A stretch of DNA of 64,000 nt from Viola odorata. Lineage: Eukaryota > Streptophyta > Magnoliopsida > Malpighiales > Violaceae. A program made the position numbers and the translations under genes. Numbering within the stretch: the first letter of the stretch is position 1; each line of letters opens with the position of its first letter. The notes under the pieces were generated by a model. It did not search any database. It saw only the letters and a program-made list of their open reading frames with translations, and was not told the DNA's origin. Positions 34,656 through 47,027 of this stretch are shown here, one piece after another. Location of the stretch: NCBI GenBank assembly GCA_963691705.1, contig OY829538.1, positions 33,004,836 through 33,068,835 on the forward strand. The letters are read 5' to 3'.

Positions 34656-37550
34656 GGGGAAATAGTTTTTACCACCCCTGAACTATCGGCGAAAATCACA
34701 AACTTCCCCTGAATTTCATTTTTTAAAGTACGCCTCCCCTGAACTATTGTTTTCGAGCAAAAAGACCCCCTCCGTTAACTTTTTCCGTTAAATCTAACGG
34801 ATTACCTAATACAACAGGTTTTTTTTTTTTTTTTACCTGGTAATTATATTTTAAATAATATAATTAAATTTAAAAAATTCAAAAAAATTATATAATCTAA
34901 AATTTTCAAAATTTTTTTTCGAAAAAGTCAAAAAAACTTTGTAAAAAATGTAAAAAAATCAGGAAAATTGTAAAAATTCCAAAACAAAATTAATTTATCT
35001 AAAAATTAACAAAAAAATTGTAAAAATTCCAAAAAAAAATTAATTAATCTAAAAACTCATAAAAAATGTAATAATTCCAAAAAAATGTACAAATTCCAAA
35101 AAAATTGTAAAAATTCCAAAACAAATAAAACAATTAAAGAATGTCTTAAAAAATATTATAATTGTAAAAAAACTGTACAAATTCCAAAAAAAATGTAAAA
35201 TTTCAAAAAAAAATTACAAATTCCAAAATAAATGTACAGATTCCAAAAAAAATGTAAAAATTTCAAAAAAAATTTAAAAATTCCAAAAAAATTCAGATAA
35301 ATGTAAAAATTCATAAAAATGTAATAATTCCAAAAAAATGTAACAATTCCAAAAAAATGTAAAAATTCAAAAACAAATGTAAAATTTGCAAAAAAATGTC
35401 AAAAATTCCAAAAAAATGTAAAAATTATAAGAAAATTGTAAAAATTCTAAAAACATCGTAAAATTTCCAAAAAAATGTAATAATTTCCAAAAAATGTAAA
35501 AATTCCAAAAAATGTAATAATTCTAAAAAATGTAAAAATTCCAAAAAAATGTAAAAAATCCAAAAAAATGTAATAATTCCAAAAAATGTAAAAATTCCAA
35601 AAAAACGTAAAAATTCTAAAAAATGTAAAAATTCCAAAAAAATGTAAAAAATCCAAAAAAATGTAATAATTCCAAAAAATGTAAAAATTCCAAAAAAACG
35701 TAAAAATTCTAAAAAAAAATAAAAAATTCTAAAAAATGTAAAAATTCTAAGAAAATTGTAAAAATTCTAAAAACATCGTAAAATTTCCAAAAAAATGTAA
35801 TAATTCCAAAAAATGTAAAAATTCCAAAAAAAATGTAATAATTCTAAAAAATGTAAAAATTCCAAAAAAATGTAATAATTCAAAAAAAATGTAAAAAATC
35901 CAAAAAAAATGTAATAATTCCAAAAAATGTAAAAATTCCAAAAAAACGTAAAAATTCAAAAACAAAATAAAAAATTCTAAAAAATGTAAAAATTCAGAAA
36001 AATATAAAAATTCTAAAAACATTGTAAAATTTCTTAAAAAATTGTAACAATTCCAAAAAAAGCATCGTCGAATTTTTATAATTTTTATATTTTCTTATTT
36101 TTAGTTTATTTTTTTTTTGAATTTTTTCATTTTTTCGTAATTTGTACATTTTTTTCGGAATTTACATTTTTTGTGAATCTTTAAACATTTTTAGTATTTT
36201 TCAAATTTTTATATTAATTAATTAAATATAATTAAATTTTTATAATTTTTTCATTTTTTTGGATTTTTTAGATTAATTAAATTATTTTGGAATTTTTATA
36301 ATTTTTTCATTTTTTTGGATTTTTTAGATTAATTTTTCTATTTTTGCAATTTTTACATTTTTTGGAAATTTTTACATTTTTTCTGGAATTTGTACATTTT
36401 TTTAATTTCAACAAATTTTTTTGGAATTATTACATTATTTTTGGAATTTGCACATGTTTTTTGGAATTATTACATTTTTTTTGAAATTTTTAAATTTTTT
36501 CAGAATTTTTAGGTTAATTAAATTATTTTTGGAATTATTACATTTTTTCAAAAATTTTACATTATTTATGAATTTTTTGATTAATTAAATTAGTTTTGGA
36601 ATTTGTACATTTTCTTTGGAATTATTACATTTGTTTTTGAATTTTTAGAATTTTTACCGAATTTTTATATTTTTCTGAATTTTTACATGTTTTTTGGAAT
36701 TTTTACATTTTTTAAAAAAATTTATATTTTTTCTGAATTTTTAGATTAATTAAATTATTTTTGGAAATATTACTCTTTTATTTTAATTTTTAGATTAATT
36801 TTTTCATTTTAGGAATTTTAAATTTTTTTTTTGGAATTTGTATATGTATTTTTGAATTATTACATTTTTTATGAATTTTTAGATTAATTAAATTAGTTTT
36901 GGAATTTGTACATTTTTTTGTAATTATTACATTTTTTTTGAATTTTTAGATTTTTTTTTTTTTGAGTTTTTTCGATTTATTAATTTTAAATTTTTTTTTT
37001 GGAATTTGTACATGTTTTATGGAATTATTACATTTTTACTTAAATTTTTACATATTTTCTGAATTTTTAGATTATTGAAATTATTACATTTTTTCTGAAT
37101 TTTTAGATTAATTAAATTATTTTTGGAATTTGTACATTTTTTTGGAATTATAACATTTTTTTTTGAATTTTTAGATTAATTGTTTTTTGAATTTTTTCGT
37201 TGTAGGATTTTTTTTTTGGAATTTTACATATTTGTTTTGAAATTTTTAGATTAATTAAATTTTTTTTATAATTTTTTTTTAATTTATACATTTTTTTTAA
37301 TTTTTTTTGGATTTTTAAAATTAATTATATTATTAAAAAAATTTTTTTTTGGAAAACTTGCTATAACAGGTTAAAAAAAAAAAAAAACCTGCTGTAGCAG
37401 GTCACCAGTTAAATTTAACAGAAAAAGTTAACGGAGGGGGTCTTTTTGCTCGAAAACAATAGTTCAGGAGAGGCGTACTTTAAAAAATGAAGTTCAGGGG
37501 AAGTTTGTGATTTTCGCCGATAGTTCAGGGATGGTAAAAACTATTTCTCC
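34656..37550. mobile_element. Mutator-like foldback element, 2.9 kb, AT-rich, with 9-bp target duplication
   Basis: The ends are inverted copies: GGGGAAATAGTTTTTACCAC from the left and its near-complement ending CTATTTCTCC at the right. The inverted match continues for about 190 bp through ctgaactatcggcgaaaatcac and cctccgttaac. Direct repeats TTTTTTCAT flank it (34647-34655 and 37551-37559), the 9-bp duplication expected of Mutator-like transposons. Between the arms the left half is built of aaaattccaaaaaaatgtaa-type repeats and the right half of the complementary ggaatttttacatttttt type, so nearly the whole element can fold back. It encodes no protein; Phe-rich frames inside are repeat artefacts. 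Confidence 0.85.
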
Positions 37551-37559
37551 TTTTTTCAT

Positions 37560-38785
37560 TGATAACTATCATATGATTTAAGGAGATCCTAAAAATAACT
37601 TCTACCACATGTTGTTTAAGTGCATAAATCATCATTGCATACGTGTTGAATCATATCATACAAGTGCGAGAGTTGAGTATAAGTCTATGGAACCTATAAC
37701 TACAAAAAGAATGGATTGATTACATATCTTCTTCGATCATTATTGGGTACTCCAGGAATAACATCTCAAATGTAAGACTTGTCATTCTCAACTAGTAATG
37801 TACAAGCACACGTAGGAATAAAAAACTTAAATTTATTTTTTCTTTTCAGTTTCGTCTTCTTCCTTCTTCCTTCTCAACACCCTCTGCACATTCTATACCA
37901 GAAAAACAAACCCAACTTTCTCAACACAACGGTGTTCTTCAAAATTGCAATATTAATTCTAGTATTTTCTTTTCTTTCACATAAAGAAATAGTATTACTT
38001 TTTTTCCACTTCATCTTCTAGAAATTAGTTCTTAAATCATCAATGACATTCTTGAATGATTGATTCACTCAAGAAGCTTCCATCTCCCCAAGTACATCAA
38101 GAAGCCACTGTCACTCTCGCTAGATCGAGAAACTTCTCGTCTTCCACGGTACAAAATAAATAAATAAATATTCGTTTATCGCCAGATCCAGACCGTCATC
38201 GGATTAGTCACTCTTGCCTGAGGCAGAGAAGTTTATTAGGTTGATCTCATCTCGATTGTGAATACATGATTACAATTAATTCAAAATTGGTTTTCTTTCC
38301 TCCATAAACGAAAGGAAGAAGATATGGATTGTTGCTAGCTGTTAGATAGGAATATTAGGAAAGGAGTCAAAATTGGAGTGTTTATGGGATGATGGCTCCA
38401 CTTTCGTTGGACAAATTCTTTCAAAATTAAATAAGTTGAAAATATGTTTGTTCCTAGACCGAAGGGAAATTTCAAAATTTACAGGAAGAAGAATGGGTAT
38501 GCTTGTGTTCTGGGATTTCTCCTCTTATTTTTTTAGTTAGCACAATCTACCGATGAGTTGCAATCCCAAATAAAAACGACTTCTTAGTTCCGATCTGGTG
38601 GCTGGAGTTCAAGTTACAATTTGGTTCTCTTTTGCTTTTAATCTAGGAAACAACAACCATTTGACTCTCTGCATTCATTCTTAGGTGGAAAAAAAACAGC
38701 ACCCGTGTCCAACTTCTATTCGTTGAGTATGACAGTCACAAATTTGAGGTGTCACTTCCCGATCATACAATAATTTCATGTTGTG
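37560..38785. other. Intergenic, no gene recognised
   Basis: The stretch is AT-rich, with a small aaataaataaat run near 38154-38170. Open frames are short and have no recognisable motif. The sequence on either side of the foldback element at 34656-37550 joins cleanly when one 9-bp copy is removed, so this was once contiguous with 34.6 kb. Confidence 0.4.
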
Positions 38786-41252
38786 AAGAAATTCTTAGGT
38801 GAACTCTATCCTAAGTGTGGACTAGTACAACTGTACAGTAATATTATAACAAATATTAAAAAAATGATAATCATTAAAACCGACAATCCATCATATTTTA
38901 TAATTAGAATAAAAATCAAATCCTAGATAATTAATTATAGAAAGAAAAAATAATTAAATTTCTTAAAACATGATGGCTTCCTTTATTAATTGCAAAAATA
39001 GGTACCTGTCAAACAATTGTTTGACTGATTTAGCACATTCTCTTAAAAAGTACCTCTAAACAAACAAAATGTCACATTTGGTACCTCTGACTAACACCGT
39101 CCACTTTTCACCGTTAAGTGTCCTACGTGGCACGCCACATCGGATGCCACGTAGGTCACTATTGACCCGGTTACGATTCCACGGGTCGGGTAAATGGATT
39201 TTCCCGACCCGGATTGAAACGACGTCGTTTCTTTACTTTTTTAACCTTAATTCATTCAAACGAACGAAGCAATTTCATCATCCCCATTCTCTTCCTCATT
39301 CTAACCCTAACGCTCTCGCTCTCATCACTCAACATCGATTCTAAGCACTGTGAATACCCACCTAGTTGGGGGGACACCCTCTCAATTTCACTGCAAATTT
39401 CCAATTCAAAAATCCCCTGCAATTAACAACTCCGATTCAAAAACTTTGATTTCCTCCTACTGTCGAATTAATCAAAAAAACGTCTCTACTAGTTTCAATC
39501 CCTGCACAAATCAACCAATTTCAGTTTCAATCCTTACAAAAAATCAACCAATTTCAATTCCAATCCCTGCAGATTAAACCCATTCAAAACCACACCTCCA
39601 CCTCACCCGAATCCACCCGAAACCACTACCAAGTCCAACGCCGGTTATCAAACCACCGCCACTGCTCAAACCTCCAGCCAAATTAAATCCAAACCACATC
39701 ACTGCCAAATTAAATCCAAGCCACATCACGGGCAAATTAAATCAAGCCATATCCCTCTACCAAAAATCCAAATCAATCCTCTTGCAATTCATTCCAATCA
39801 ATCATCCTGCAATTAATTCCAATCCCAAATCCTTTCCCAAATTAAAGCCAAATTCATCTTTGCCAATCCAAATTCCTCCACATCAACACACTCCCTCGCT
39901 GCCTTTGCCAAATTAAACCCAAACTAAGCCACCCATCACCAAATTAAATCCTCCCCCAAATCCCAAAACACCAAAGCAGCCACCGCAACCATCACCGCCG
40001 GCCACTGCCTCAATCATCTCCACCTCAAACACCCCGCCAAAATTGATCTCCAAACCAGCCACCGAACTGTCACCGATCGCGCCTTGGCAGGAAATAAAAG
40101 AAAAAATAAATAAAGAAGGAGAAGGGAGAAGAGGGTTGTGTTGATGCAACCCTAAAATGAAAAAGAGAAGAGGGCTGCATTTTTTTGATCAACTGTGATT
40201 CCAAGCATTAGGGTTAGAATGAGAAAGAGAATGAGGATGATGAAATTACTTCATTCGTTTGAATGAATTAAGGTTAAAAGTAAAGAAACGACGTCGTTTC
40301 AATCCGGGTTAGGAAAATCCATTTACCCGACCCGTGGAATCATAACCGGGTCAGTAGTGACCTACATGGCATGCCACATCACTCGAGTCTGACGTGGCAT
40401 TCGACGTGGTGTGCCACGTAGAACACTTAACGGTGAAAAGTGGACGGTGTTAGTCGGAGGTACCAAATGTGATGTTTTGTTTGTTTAGAGGTACCTTTTA
40501 AACATAGAAATAAGAGGAGGTGCCAAATCAGTCAAACAATTGTTTGACAGGTACCTATTTTTGCAATTTCCCTATCTAGCTCCATCTCTCTCATGGCAAT
40601 CAAAATGTGAAATTTAATAATAAAAATGGAGGTTTTAGAGCGTTGGTTGTCGATGCTAGAAGTGGCAGCAAACTCTAAGTCTTGGCATTGCATTAGGTCC
40701 ATATCAGCCAAAGAAACTAGAAAAGCAGAAAAAAGAGTAGTAGAAAAGTAGAAGGATAAGTCTAACAGAGAAGAAGTTTACAACCAGACAATCTTTTTCA
40801 GTTTGTGTCAAGAAATCTCCATGGGTGCTTCTATTTTTGATAAACCAAAACACCATACATACCTCCAAGGATTATATGCATACCATCTATTACCTCATTT
40901 AAATCAAATAAATTGAAAAGGCTAAATTAAATGAAATTAGCTCAGGATTATATGCATGCCTATGTCCTTTATGTGAATTCAATCCATATTTTTTCGGTTG
41001 ATGATGGCGATAAAGTAATGGAAAGAATGATTTATGAATAAATTAAATGATTTAATGATAAAAGATAAGGAAAATATTTTAAGGAACTTTGTTTTTTTTT
41101 TCCATTCTATAATTAATTATTTAGGAGTTGATATTTTATTCTAATTATAAAACATGATGGATTGTCAGTTTTAATGACGTGTAATCTTTTTTTAACACGT
41201 GTTAAAATATTATTGAACTAGTCATTGGATTGAATTCACCTAAAAAAATTCC
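38786..41252. mobile_element. Foldback (long-TIR) element carrying another element inside it
   Basis: The left arm (about 38786-38945) and the right arm (about 41100-41252) are inverted copies. Matching blocks are ttaggtgaa at the tips, ggactagt/actagtca, attaaaaccgacaatccatcat/atgatggattgtcagtttta and ataattaattatagaa/ttctataattaattat. The arms are about 150 bp with scattered mismatches. The space between holds the element at 38991-40573 and about 0.5 kb of AT-rich non-coding DNA (40574-41100). No transposase is present. The family is not determined. Confidence 0.6.
38991..40573. mobile_element. Long-TIR non-autonomous DNA transposon nested in the foldback element
   Basis: Inverted arms of about 340 bp (38991-39330 and about 40215-40573) share tgcaaaaataggtacctgtc, caaacaattgtttgac, the accgttaagtg/cacttaacggt block, cacgtggcatgcc-type repeats, the gacccgg/ccgggtc blocks and gaaacgacgtcgtttc. 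Arms of this length are typical of Mutator-like elements, but I found no 9-bp duplication; the left tip lacks the terminal GGGAA seen as TTTCCC on the right. The loop (about 39340-40200) is repetitive, rich in caaattaaatccaa and cc-acc words. Frames in it are unlikely to be genes. Confidence 0.65.
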
Positions 41253-41354
41253 TCCTTGGGTCACATTAGTTTGTTCTTCCATATGAAACTGTTGGGGTCA
41301 TTGACTAGTTAATAATACTCATTGACTAGTTAATAATACTTTGACTGCTTAAAG

Positions 41355-41722
41355 TATAACACTTTATTTAATCTAGAACCTAAAGTATAAGTTTGGTTAT
41401 CTGGTCTTTAAAAAATACTCACTTTGTTTAATTTGGTCAGTCTAAGGTTTTCCACCGACTTAGAGTACTGACGTGTAAATTATACGCTACGTGTTAAAGG
41501 AAAAATTAAACAAAGGGACCATACTTTAGTGACTCAATTAAATAAATTTATACTTTAATAATGCATATTAGTTGCACGCCACGTAGTCTAAAACTGACAC
41601 GTTATCAATCTCAACCGGTTGCACGTGACAAATGAACCAAATTAAACAAAGTGACCATATTTAAAAAAAAAGATTAGACAAATTTATACATTTGAGACTA
41701 GATTAAACAAAATGTTATGCTG
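41355..41722. mobile_element. MITE-like inverted repeat
   Basis: The left arm 41355-41437 (ataacactttatttaatctag ... ctcactttgtttaatttggt) pairs with the right arm about 41632-41722 (accaaattaaacaaagtgacc ... ctagattaaacaaaatgttat) in inverted orientation with mismatches. The loop of about 200 bp is non-coding. A 21-bp direct repeat (attgactagttaataatact) just to the left (about 41299-41340) is a separate tandem duplication. Terminal bases and target duplication are not certain. Confidence 0.5.
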
Positions 41723-41895
41723 TAGAGACCGAAAATGCCATTTGACCATCAATGGTTTGACGTCACAGGTTTTTCTACGGTGCCCAACCAACATACATCG
41801 TTAGATTTATTTACAATTAATCTTAACCGTGTAATTTGTAAGGAATCCTAAAAGGTAACAAGTTAAAAATCTCACATTTTTAATTAAGAACTAAT

Positions 41896-43285
41896 TGGAG
41901 TGTTAAATGTCTTAATTTCATCATCCTTTCTACCCTTTTTAGGATGATGGTACTGCTAATTCCAGGCATTTCCACTCCTTTCTTGCAGAACATGCTGCTG
42001 AGAAGCAATTCATCCCTTAGGAGCTGAAGATGCCTCTTTAGAGCCAATTCTGGTGGATTAGAGTTCAGAAGCAGTCCTTATCCTAGGCCTGGCATAAGGC
42101 AAGCCAGATTTTGAGAACACATGTCATGGGCCTGGGCCGTGACTGCCAGTTGTCTGCTTCCAGAAGGATATTTCTGTAGAATCCTTCTCCAGCTGGAAGT
42201 CCCTGTGATCGTGATCTCCTACTTTTTGTTTGGGAGAGTTAAACAATTAATTATATTTTGGATTTTATTCTTTTTAGGATTTTTAGAATTTCAAATTATT
42301 GGAACTCCTATTAAGGGAACAGATTTGGAAGAATAGGTTAGCTCTTTTTCCCCGTTTTATTTTCTTATTCTTCTTTGCCGAAGCAAGCCGCCATAGCTGG
42401 AGCTTGAACGTCGTTTGCTTCCTTTTCCTTTAATTAATTAAATCTCGTTATATGCTTTCAATCCTTTCTATTTATTTATTATGATGATTGTTGGCTAAAA
42501 CCTTATTTCCTTGTAAAGATTCTCTGCCATGCTTCATTCAATTGTGAGATCGAATTGCTTTTAAAAGATTTCAACTTATATCTTTATCCGATTTAGTAAA
42601 ACGACAAATTATTCATCTTTTAATTGAAGCCTGATCAACTACACTTAGAATCTGAATAACTACTGTCTTCTCTCAATACATTGGAGTCTACATTGTAGAG
42701 AGGGATACGAAGGCAACTACCTGATCGACGGATCAGATTAGAAATCAGATAGGGTCAGGTTTATAGGAGTAGACACTTCTCTCTCCCAGGCCTGGGATAA
42801 GGTCTCTCCCCGCATTATATCAATCATTCAATTAAATTCTATAGAGTGTCTCTTAGGGTTATTGAATTGATTAGGGGTTTCTAATAGAGTGTCTCTTTAG
42901 GAATCTTGTTAAGGAGGAGAGTAGGAGATCTAGGTGACCGACCTGGTCTCTATAGCCGCCTATAGGTCTTGGTTTCGAAAATACTTGAATCAATGATCAA
43001 TTCATTTGAAGCATGAGCTTAAGTAGAATATTTACTGGGAATTCGTCACATCTGAACACACACAAATCATTCTGTTAATTGTTTTCTTTTATTTCTGTTT
43101 CTTTAATTGTTTGCAACAAAACATCTCAATATTGGTATTTACCACTTTTACATTTCTGGTCATTACAAAGGATTTAAATTAACCACTGAATCCCTGATGA
43201 ACGATCCTTTTACCGATTGCTACTGTTTTCATCTACATGTGCATGGTGAATTGTATTTATTTATTTTTTACGATTTCGGCAACCA
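41896..43285 (+). mobile_element. 5' LTR of the second Athila-like element (A2)
   Basis: It begins TGGAGTGTTAAATGTC and ends GGCAACCA just before the primer-binding site. The first 630 bp match the start of the 3' LTR at 61241-61875 closely. It contains two AGGCCT-centred palindromes (42081-42099 and 42784-42801). The short frame inside at 42121-42336 recurs in the other LTR and is not a gene. Confidence 0.85.
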
Positions 43286-43293
43286 TTAAATTT

Positions 43294-43311
43294 TAGCGTC
43301 GTTGCCGGGGA
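43294..43311 (+). other. Degenerate primer-binding site of A2
   Basis: TAGCGTCGTTGCCGGGGA differs at two positions from TGGCGCCGTTGCCGGGGA, seen intact at 63447-63464. Both sit a few bases after an LTR end. The intact form is the usual Athila-type primer-binding site, complementary to a tRNA 3' end (Asp by my recollection). The two changes are G to A and C to T. Confidence 0.75.
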
Positions 43312-43342
43312 TTCATCGGTACTAATTGATTTTCTTTGTTTT

Positions 43343-44395
43343 ATGACCAGATCTTCTCGCTTAGAATTGCTTCCGTACAACCCAGAAATTACCAAAAGAG
43401 AAAAACAGTACAGAAAGTAAGCGAAAAACCAGAGGGCTGTCTCTGAAGAACAAGAATCAGAAAACAGTTCTTCTCAAACACCCCAACTTGACCTTATCCC
43501 AGACCTGGGAGAAGGTTCGTCCGCAGTTAGAGAAAACCCACTTTTTGAACCAGAAATGGAAGACCAAGAAAATAACCAGCTACCACCACCTCCTCCAAAG
43601 AGAACCTTTAGGCAGATTAACAATAACGGACCAGCACCAGACACATACTTCTATGTCCAGTACCCATAAGTAGAACATGACTAGAACCTGAAGCCAAACA
43701 CTATCCATAACTTGAAAAAATTCTACGGATTGCCAAGCGAAAACCCTTTCAAGCACCTCCAATATCTCCATTGGGAATGTGATACCCACAAACCACCTCG
43801 AGTAGACATTAACCGAGCTAAACTCCAAGCCTTCCCATGGACCCTAGAAGATAAAGCTAGGACTTGGTTCCTCAGCCTACCACACAACTCCATTAATACA
43901 TGGCAGCAAATGTTGAGTACTTTTCTCAACAAGTATTGGTCATCTAGCAAGGCAGGAAACGCTAGGAAAAACATTGTGTCCATTCACCAGTTGCCGAATG
44001 AGGATTTTGGGGAATATTACCAAAGGTATAAGGATCTGCAGGAAATTTTCCAAAACCATGGAGTCTCGGATCATAATCTCGTGCAATACTTTTACGTCGG
44101 GATGTGCATTAGAGATAAATTAATGCTTGATGGAGCCGCTGGAGGCGCGCTAAAGGATTGTACGCTGATGAGGGTGAATCATTTGATCCAAACCTTGGCC
44201 GAGAATGGTTATGAAAATAACCCAGGAGATAGAGAAAAAACCACTAGTAATGTATCCGTAATTGAACAGAAATTAGATAAACTTTCTAACCGTATGGATA
44301 CCCTCTGCGCAGGTCAATCACAGGTACAGGTACAACCAACCATAACATGTGGCGTATGCGGCCAGCAAGGACACCATACGGACCTTACATCTTGA
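43343..44395 (+). pseudogene. Athila-type gag of A2
   Basis: The ATG at 43343 follows the primer-binding site directly. One frame runs about 350 codons with stops near 43419, 43667 and 43679, then is clean to 44395. The capsid-like core has FYGLPSENPFKHLQ, ARTWFLSLP, WQQMLSTFLNKYW and YQRYKDLQ, typical of the retrotransposon gag family (PF03732). The zinc knuckle CGVCGQQGHHTDL lacks its final Cys (Thr codon instead), and a stop follows within three codons. After 44395 the frame is lost. An AGGCCT-type palindrome variant (43492-43515) falls inside the coding part and is translated as LIPDLGEG. Confidence 0.85.
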
Positions 44396-45142
44396 CCAAT
44401 GGAACACCCGAAGAAGTCAGTGTCGTAATGCAATACCAGCAGCAATATGGGAGATACCCACCTCATAAGCCTAGATTCAACCAAAATCAGTACAACAATA
44501 ACCTAGGATAGAGAGGGAACACGAACTCCAATGTTGTGGTTCATCAACCCAATAACCAATATCAAACCCAACCACAATAATCACCACTATGAACTTGCAA
44601 AATTTCGTACCCAGGCCTAGTGCTCCACAATTGCCAGCCCCACAACAGCCCCTGCTGCTCACTGGAGTCCCAATGGAAGATATGCTCAAGCAGTTTATGT
44701 AAGCAACTCAAAACAGCATTGCAAATCTTGCCCAATCAACTCAAAACAGTATCGCTACCTTGCAGAGGGAGATGGGAGAGATGCAAGTTAGTAAACAGGA
44801 ACAAGAGAAGCTGTCATCGACTACTGTGGACAATCCAAAACATAATGTCAGTGCAATGACATTAAGGAGCGGAACTAAAATTTCAGACATAACAGCTCTT
44901 ACCCAGGCCTGGGGAAGAAGCCATCAACAGTGCCAGTCCCAGACCAGTTCGAACCAGAGGCAAAGGTATTTTCTGAAAAATCAACCAAGGTAAATCCTAC
45001 TCTAGAACCAGTACTGCCTAAGAAGGAATAGGTAATCCCTCTTCCCTTCCCTGACAGGTCTGAAAAGGCCAAGAAGGTAAAGGAAGAAAAAGCTATTTTA
45101 GATTTATTTCGTAAAGTAGCCGTTAATGTTCCTCTTCTTGAC
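44396..45142 (+). pseudogene. Gag-to-protease linker of A2, frame-broken
   Basis: Gln/Asn/Pro-rich codons (YQQQYG-, NQNQYNNN- like) and MTLRSGT at about 44857 mark the stretch between the knuckle and the protease. In intact Athila polyproteins MTLRSGK-like words stand at this place. Several frameshifts and stops are present. Two AGGCCT palindromes are found here (44609-44620, 44902-44913). Confidence 0.6.
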
Positions 45143-45988
45143 ATGATTGCACAAGTTCCTAAATATGCTAAATTTTTAAAAGAATTGTGCACTAACAAGA
45201 AAAAGCTAGTAGGAGTAGAAAGAATCAATCTAAACGAAAATGTCTCCGCCATTTTCCAGAAGAAATTACCGAATAAATGCAAGGATGGAGGAACGTTCGT
45301 AATCCCTTGTAAGATCGGGGATCAGGTTATTGAGAAGGCATTATGTGATTTGGGTGCAGGGATAAATGTTTTGTCATTGACCTTATTTAAAAGTTTAAAA
45401 ATTGGTGAATTGAAAGAAACCAGACTTGTAATTCAACTGGTTGATAGGTCTATTATTTATCCTATTGGGGTAATTGAAGACGTGTTAGTACAAGTTAATG
45501 ACTTTGTATTTCCTGCAGATTTTTATGTGGTTGATATGAAAAATGAACACACTTCTAAATCAACTGAAATTTTGTTAGGTAGTCCTTTTTTGAGAACTTC
45601 CCGAGCTAAAATTGATGTTTTTGAAGGGTGTTTAACCTTGAAATTTATGGGTGAAATTATCTCTTTTAACATGTATGATGCTATGAGATATCCTGAGGAT
45701 TTGAATTGTGTCAATTTTATTAATCTTGTTGATTTGGATGATGAGGATATTTATGAGCTTGAGAATACTGACCCTTTGGATTATGTTCTTACCAGGAGTA
45801 TAGATTTCATCAAGTTGGACAAATTGGATAAGAAAGTGGAAGTCAGAGAGGAGATTGAAGAAGTTGTGTTTGAGTTGGATGTAGCCAAACAGTTGGTAAA
45901 TATTCCTAAAACTTCAGATTTGCCGAGAACTAATAATGCTCTTGTCCCTTCTGTTTTGCAGGCCCTAGACCTGGAATTAAAGGCTTAG
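45143..45988 (+). pseudogene. Athila-type aspartic protease region of A2
   Basis: This is one open frame of 281 codons. It reads PKYAKFLKELCTNK, then GTFVIPCKIGDQ, the active-site block CDLGAGINVLSL (D-L-G, as usual in this lineage) and EILLGSPFLRTSRAKIDV as the C-terminal fold block. The protein would cut the Gag-Pol precursor in the virus-like particle. The frame does not continue into the RT, which starts in another frame 20 bases on. Between the two lie AGGCCT-type sequences (45963-45999). Confidence 0.8.
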
Positions 45989-46008
45989 GCCTGGGAGAAA
46001 GCCTGCCA

Positions 46009-47027
46009 ATGATCATTTCGAACAAACTGTCCAAAGTGAAGGAAGAGAGACTTATGCGAGTTTTGAAGGATAATAAAGAAGCTATAGGCTGGACGATAGC
46101 TGACATCAAGGGGATCTCCCCTGCCATCTGCATGCATAAGATCCATTTAGAAAAGGACTGTAAGACCGTAAGGCAGCCACAGAGAAGGCTTAACCCACCT
46201 ATGATGGATGTAGTTAAAAAAGAGGTATTGAAACTCTTAGATGCTGGAGTAATATACCCTATTTCTGACAGGTTGTGGGTGAGCCCTGTACAGGTGGTGC
46301 CTAAGAAGACTGGTATCACGGTGGTGGAAAATAGAGAAGGGCAGTTGGTGCCTACAAGAGTGCAAAACGGTTGGAGGGTTTGCATTGATTACCGCAGGCT
46401 CAACTCGGCAACCAGGAAGGATCACTTCCCCCTCCCTTTTATTGACCAAATTCTAGAGGGACTCTTAGGTAAGTCTCACTACTGTTGTCTCGATGGGTAT
46501 TCTGGTTTTCACCAAATACCCGTTGCAATTGAGGATCAAGATAAAACCACATTTACATGCCCTTTTGGGTCATTTGCTTACAAGTGCATGCCTTTCGAAT
46601 TGTGTAATGCACCTGCAACCTTTCAAAGATACATGATGAGTATTTTTTCTGATTTTATTGAAAAAGGAATAGAAGTGTTTATGGATGATTTTACTGTATA
46701 TGGAAATTCCTTTGATGAATGTTTGGAATGTTTAGAAAAAGTACTCAAGCGCTGCCTAGAAACTAACTTGGTTTTAAATTATGAAAAGTGTCATTTTATG
46801 GTAAACCAAGGGTTGATTCTAGGATATATTGTGTCTCAAAAAGGGATTGAAGTAGATAAGGCAAAAATAGATGTGATTGATTCTCTACCTTATCCTACTA
46901 ATGTGTGTGAAGTGCGTTCTTTCTTAGGCCATGCAAGGTTTTATAGAAGATTCATAAAGAATTTTTCAAAGATAGTCGAGCCTCTTTGCAGATTGTTACA
47001 GAAGGATCTGGAATTCCAATTCGGAGC
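46009..47027 (+). pseudogene. Reverse transcriptase of A2, cut by a nested element
   Basis: The frame is open for 339 codons. RT blocks are ISDRLWVSPVQVVPKK, WRVCIDYRRLNSATRKDHFP, YCCLDGYSGFHQIPV, CMPFELCNAPATFQR and the catalytic VFMDDFTVYG. The usual Gly of MPFGLCNAP is Glu here. The frame then reaches RFYRRFIKNFSKI and CRLLQKDLEFQFGA, where the LTR of the nested element begins at 47028. Coding resumes at 55767 with the missing half of the same sentence ([13 protein letters not shown]), so removal of the insert and one GGAGC restores continuity. Confidence 0.9.
47023..47027 (+). repeat. Target-site duplication GGAGC, left copy
   Basis: GGAGC at 47023-47027 and 55767-55771 exactly flank the element with LTRs TGATAA...TTATCA. 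Five bases is the usual duplication size for Ty3/gypsy integrases. The host A2 reading frame needs only one copy. Confidence 0.95.

Noticed and set aside
35425..36022. Phe/Leu/Ile-rich minus-strand open frames of 70-91 codons
   Set aside because: They are translations of the aaaattccaaaaaatgta repeat array in the Mutator-like foldback element; every frame gives similar periodic words.
37779..38021. 80-codon Phe/Leu-rich frame
   Set aside because: It is hydrophobic by AT-rich composition, with no motif and no gene context.
39069..40149. Frames in the arms and loop of the nested long-TIR element
   Set aside because: They lack motifs, have simple composition (Asn/Pro or Gly/Val) and sit in a non-autonomous transposon.
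42121..42336. Short frame repeated in both A2 LTRs (also 61466-61741)
   Set aside because: The conservation is that of the LTR; the stop position differs between the two copies and no motif is present.
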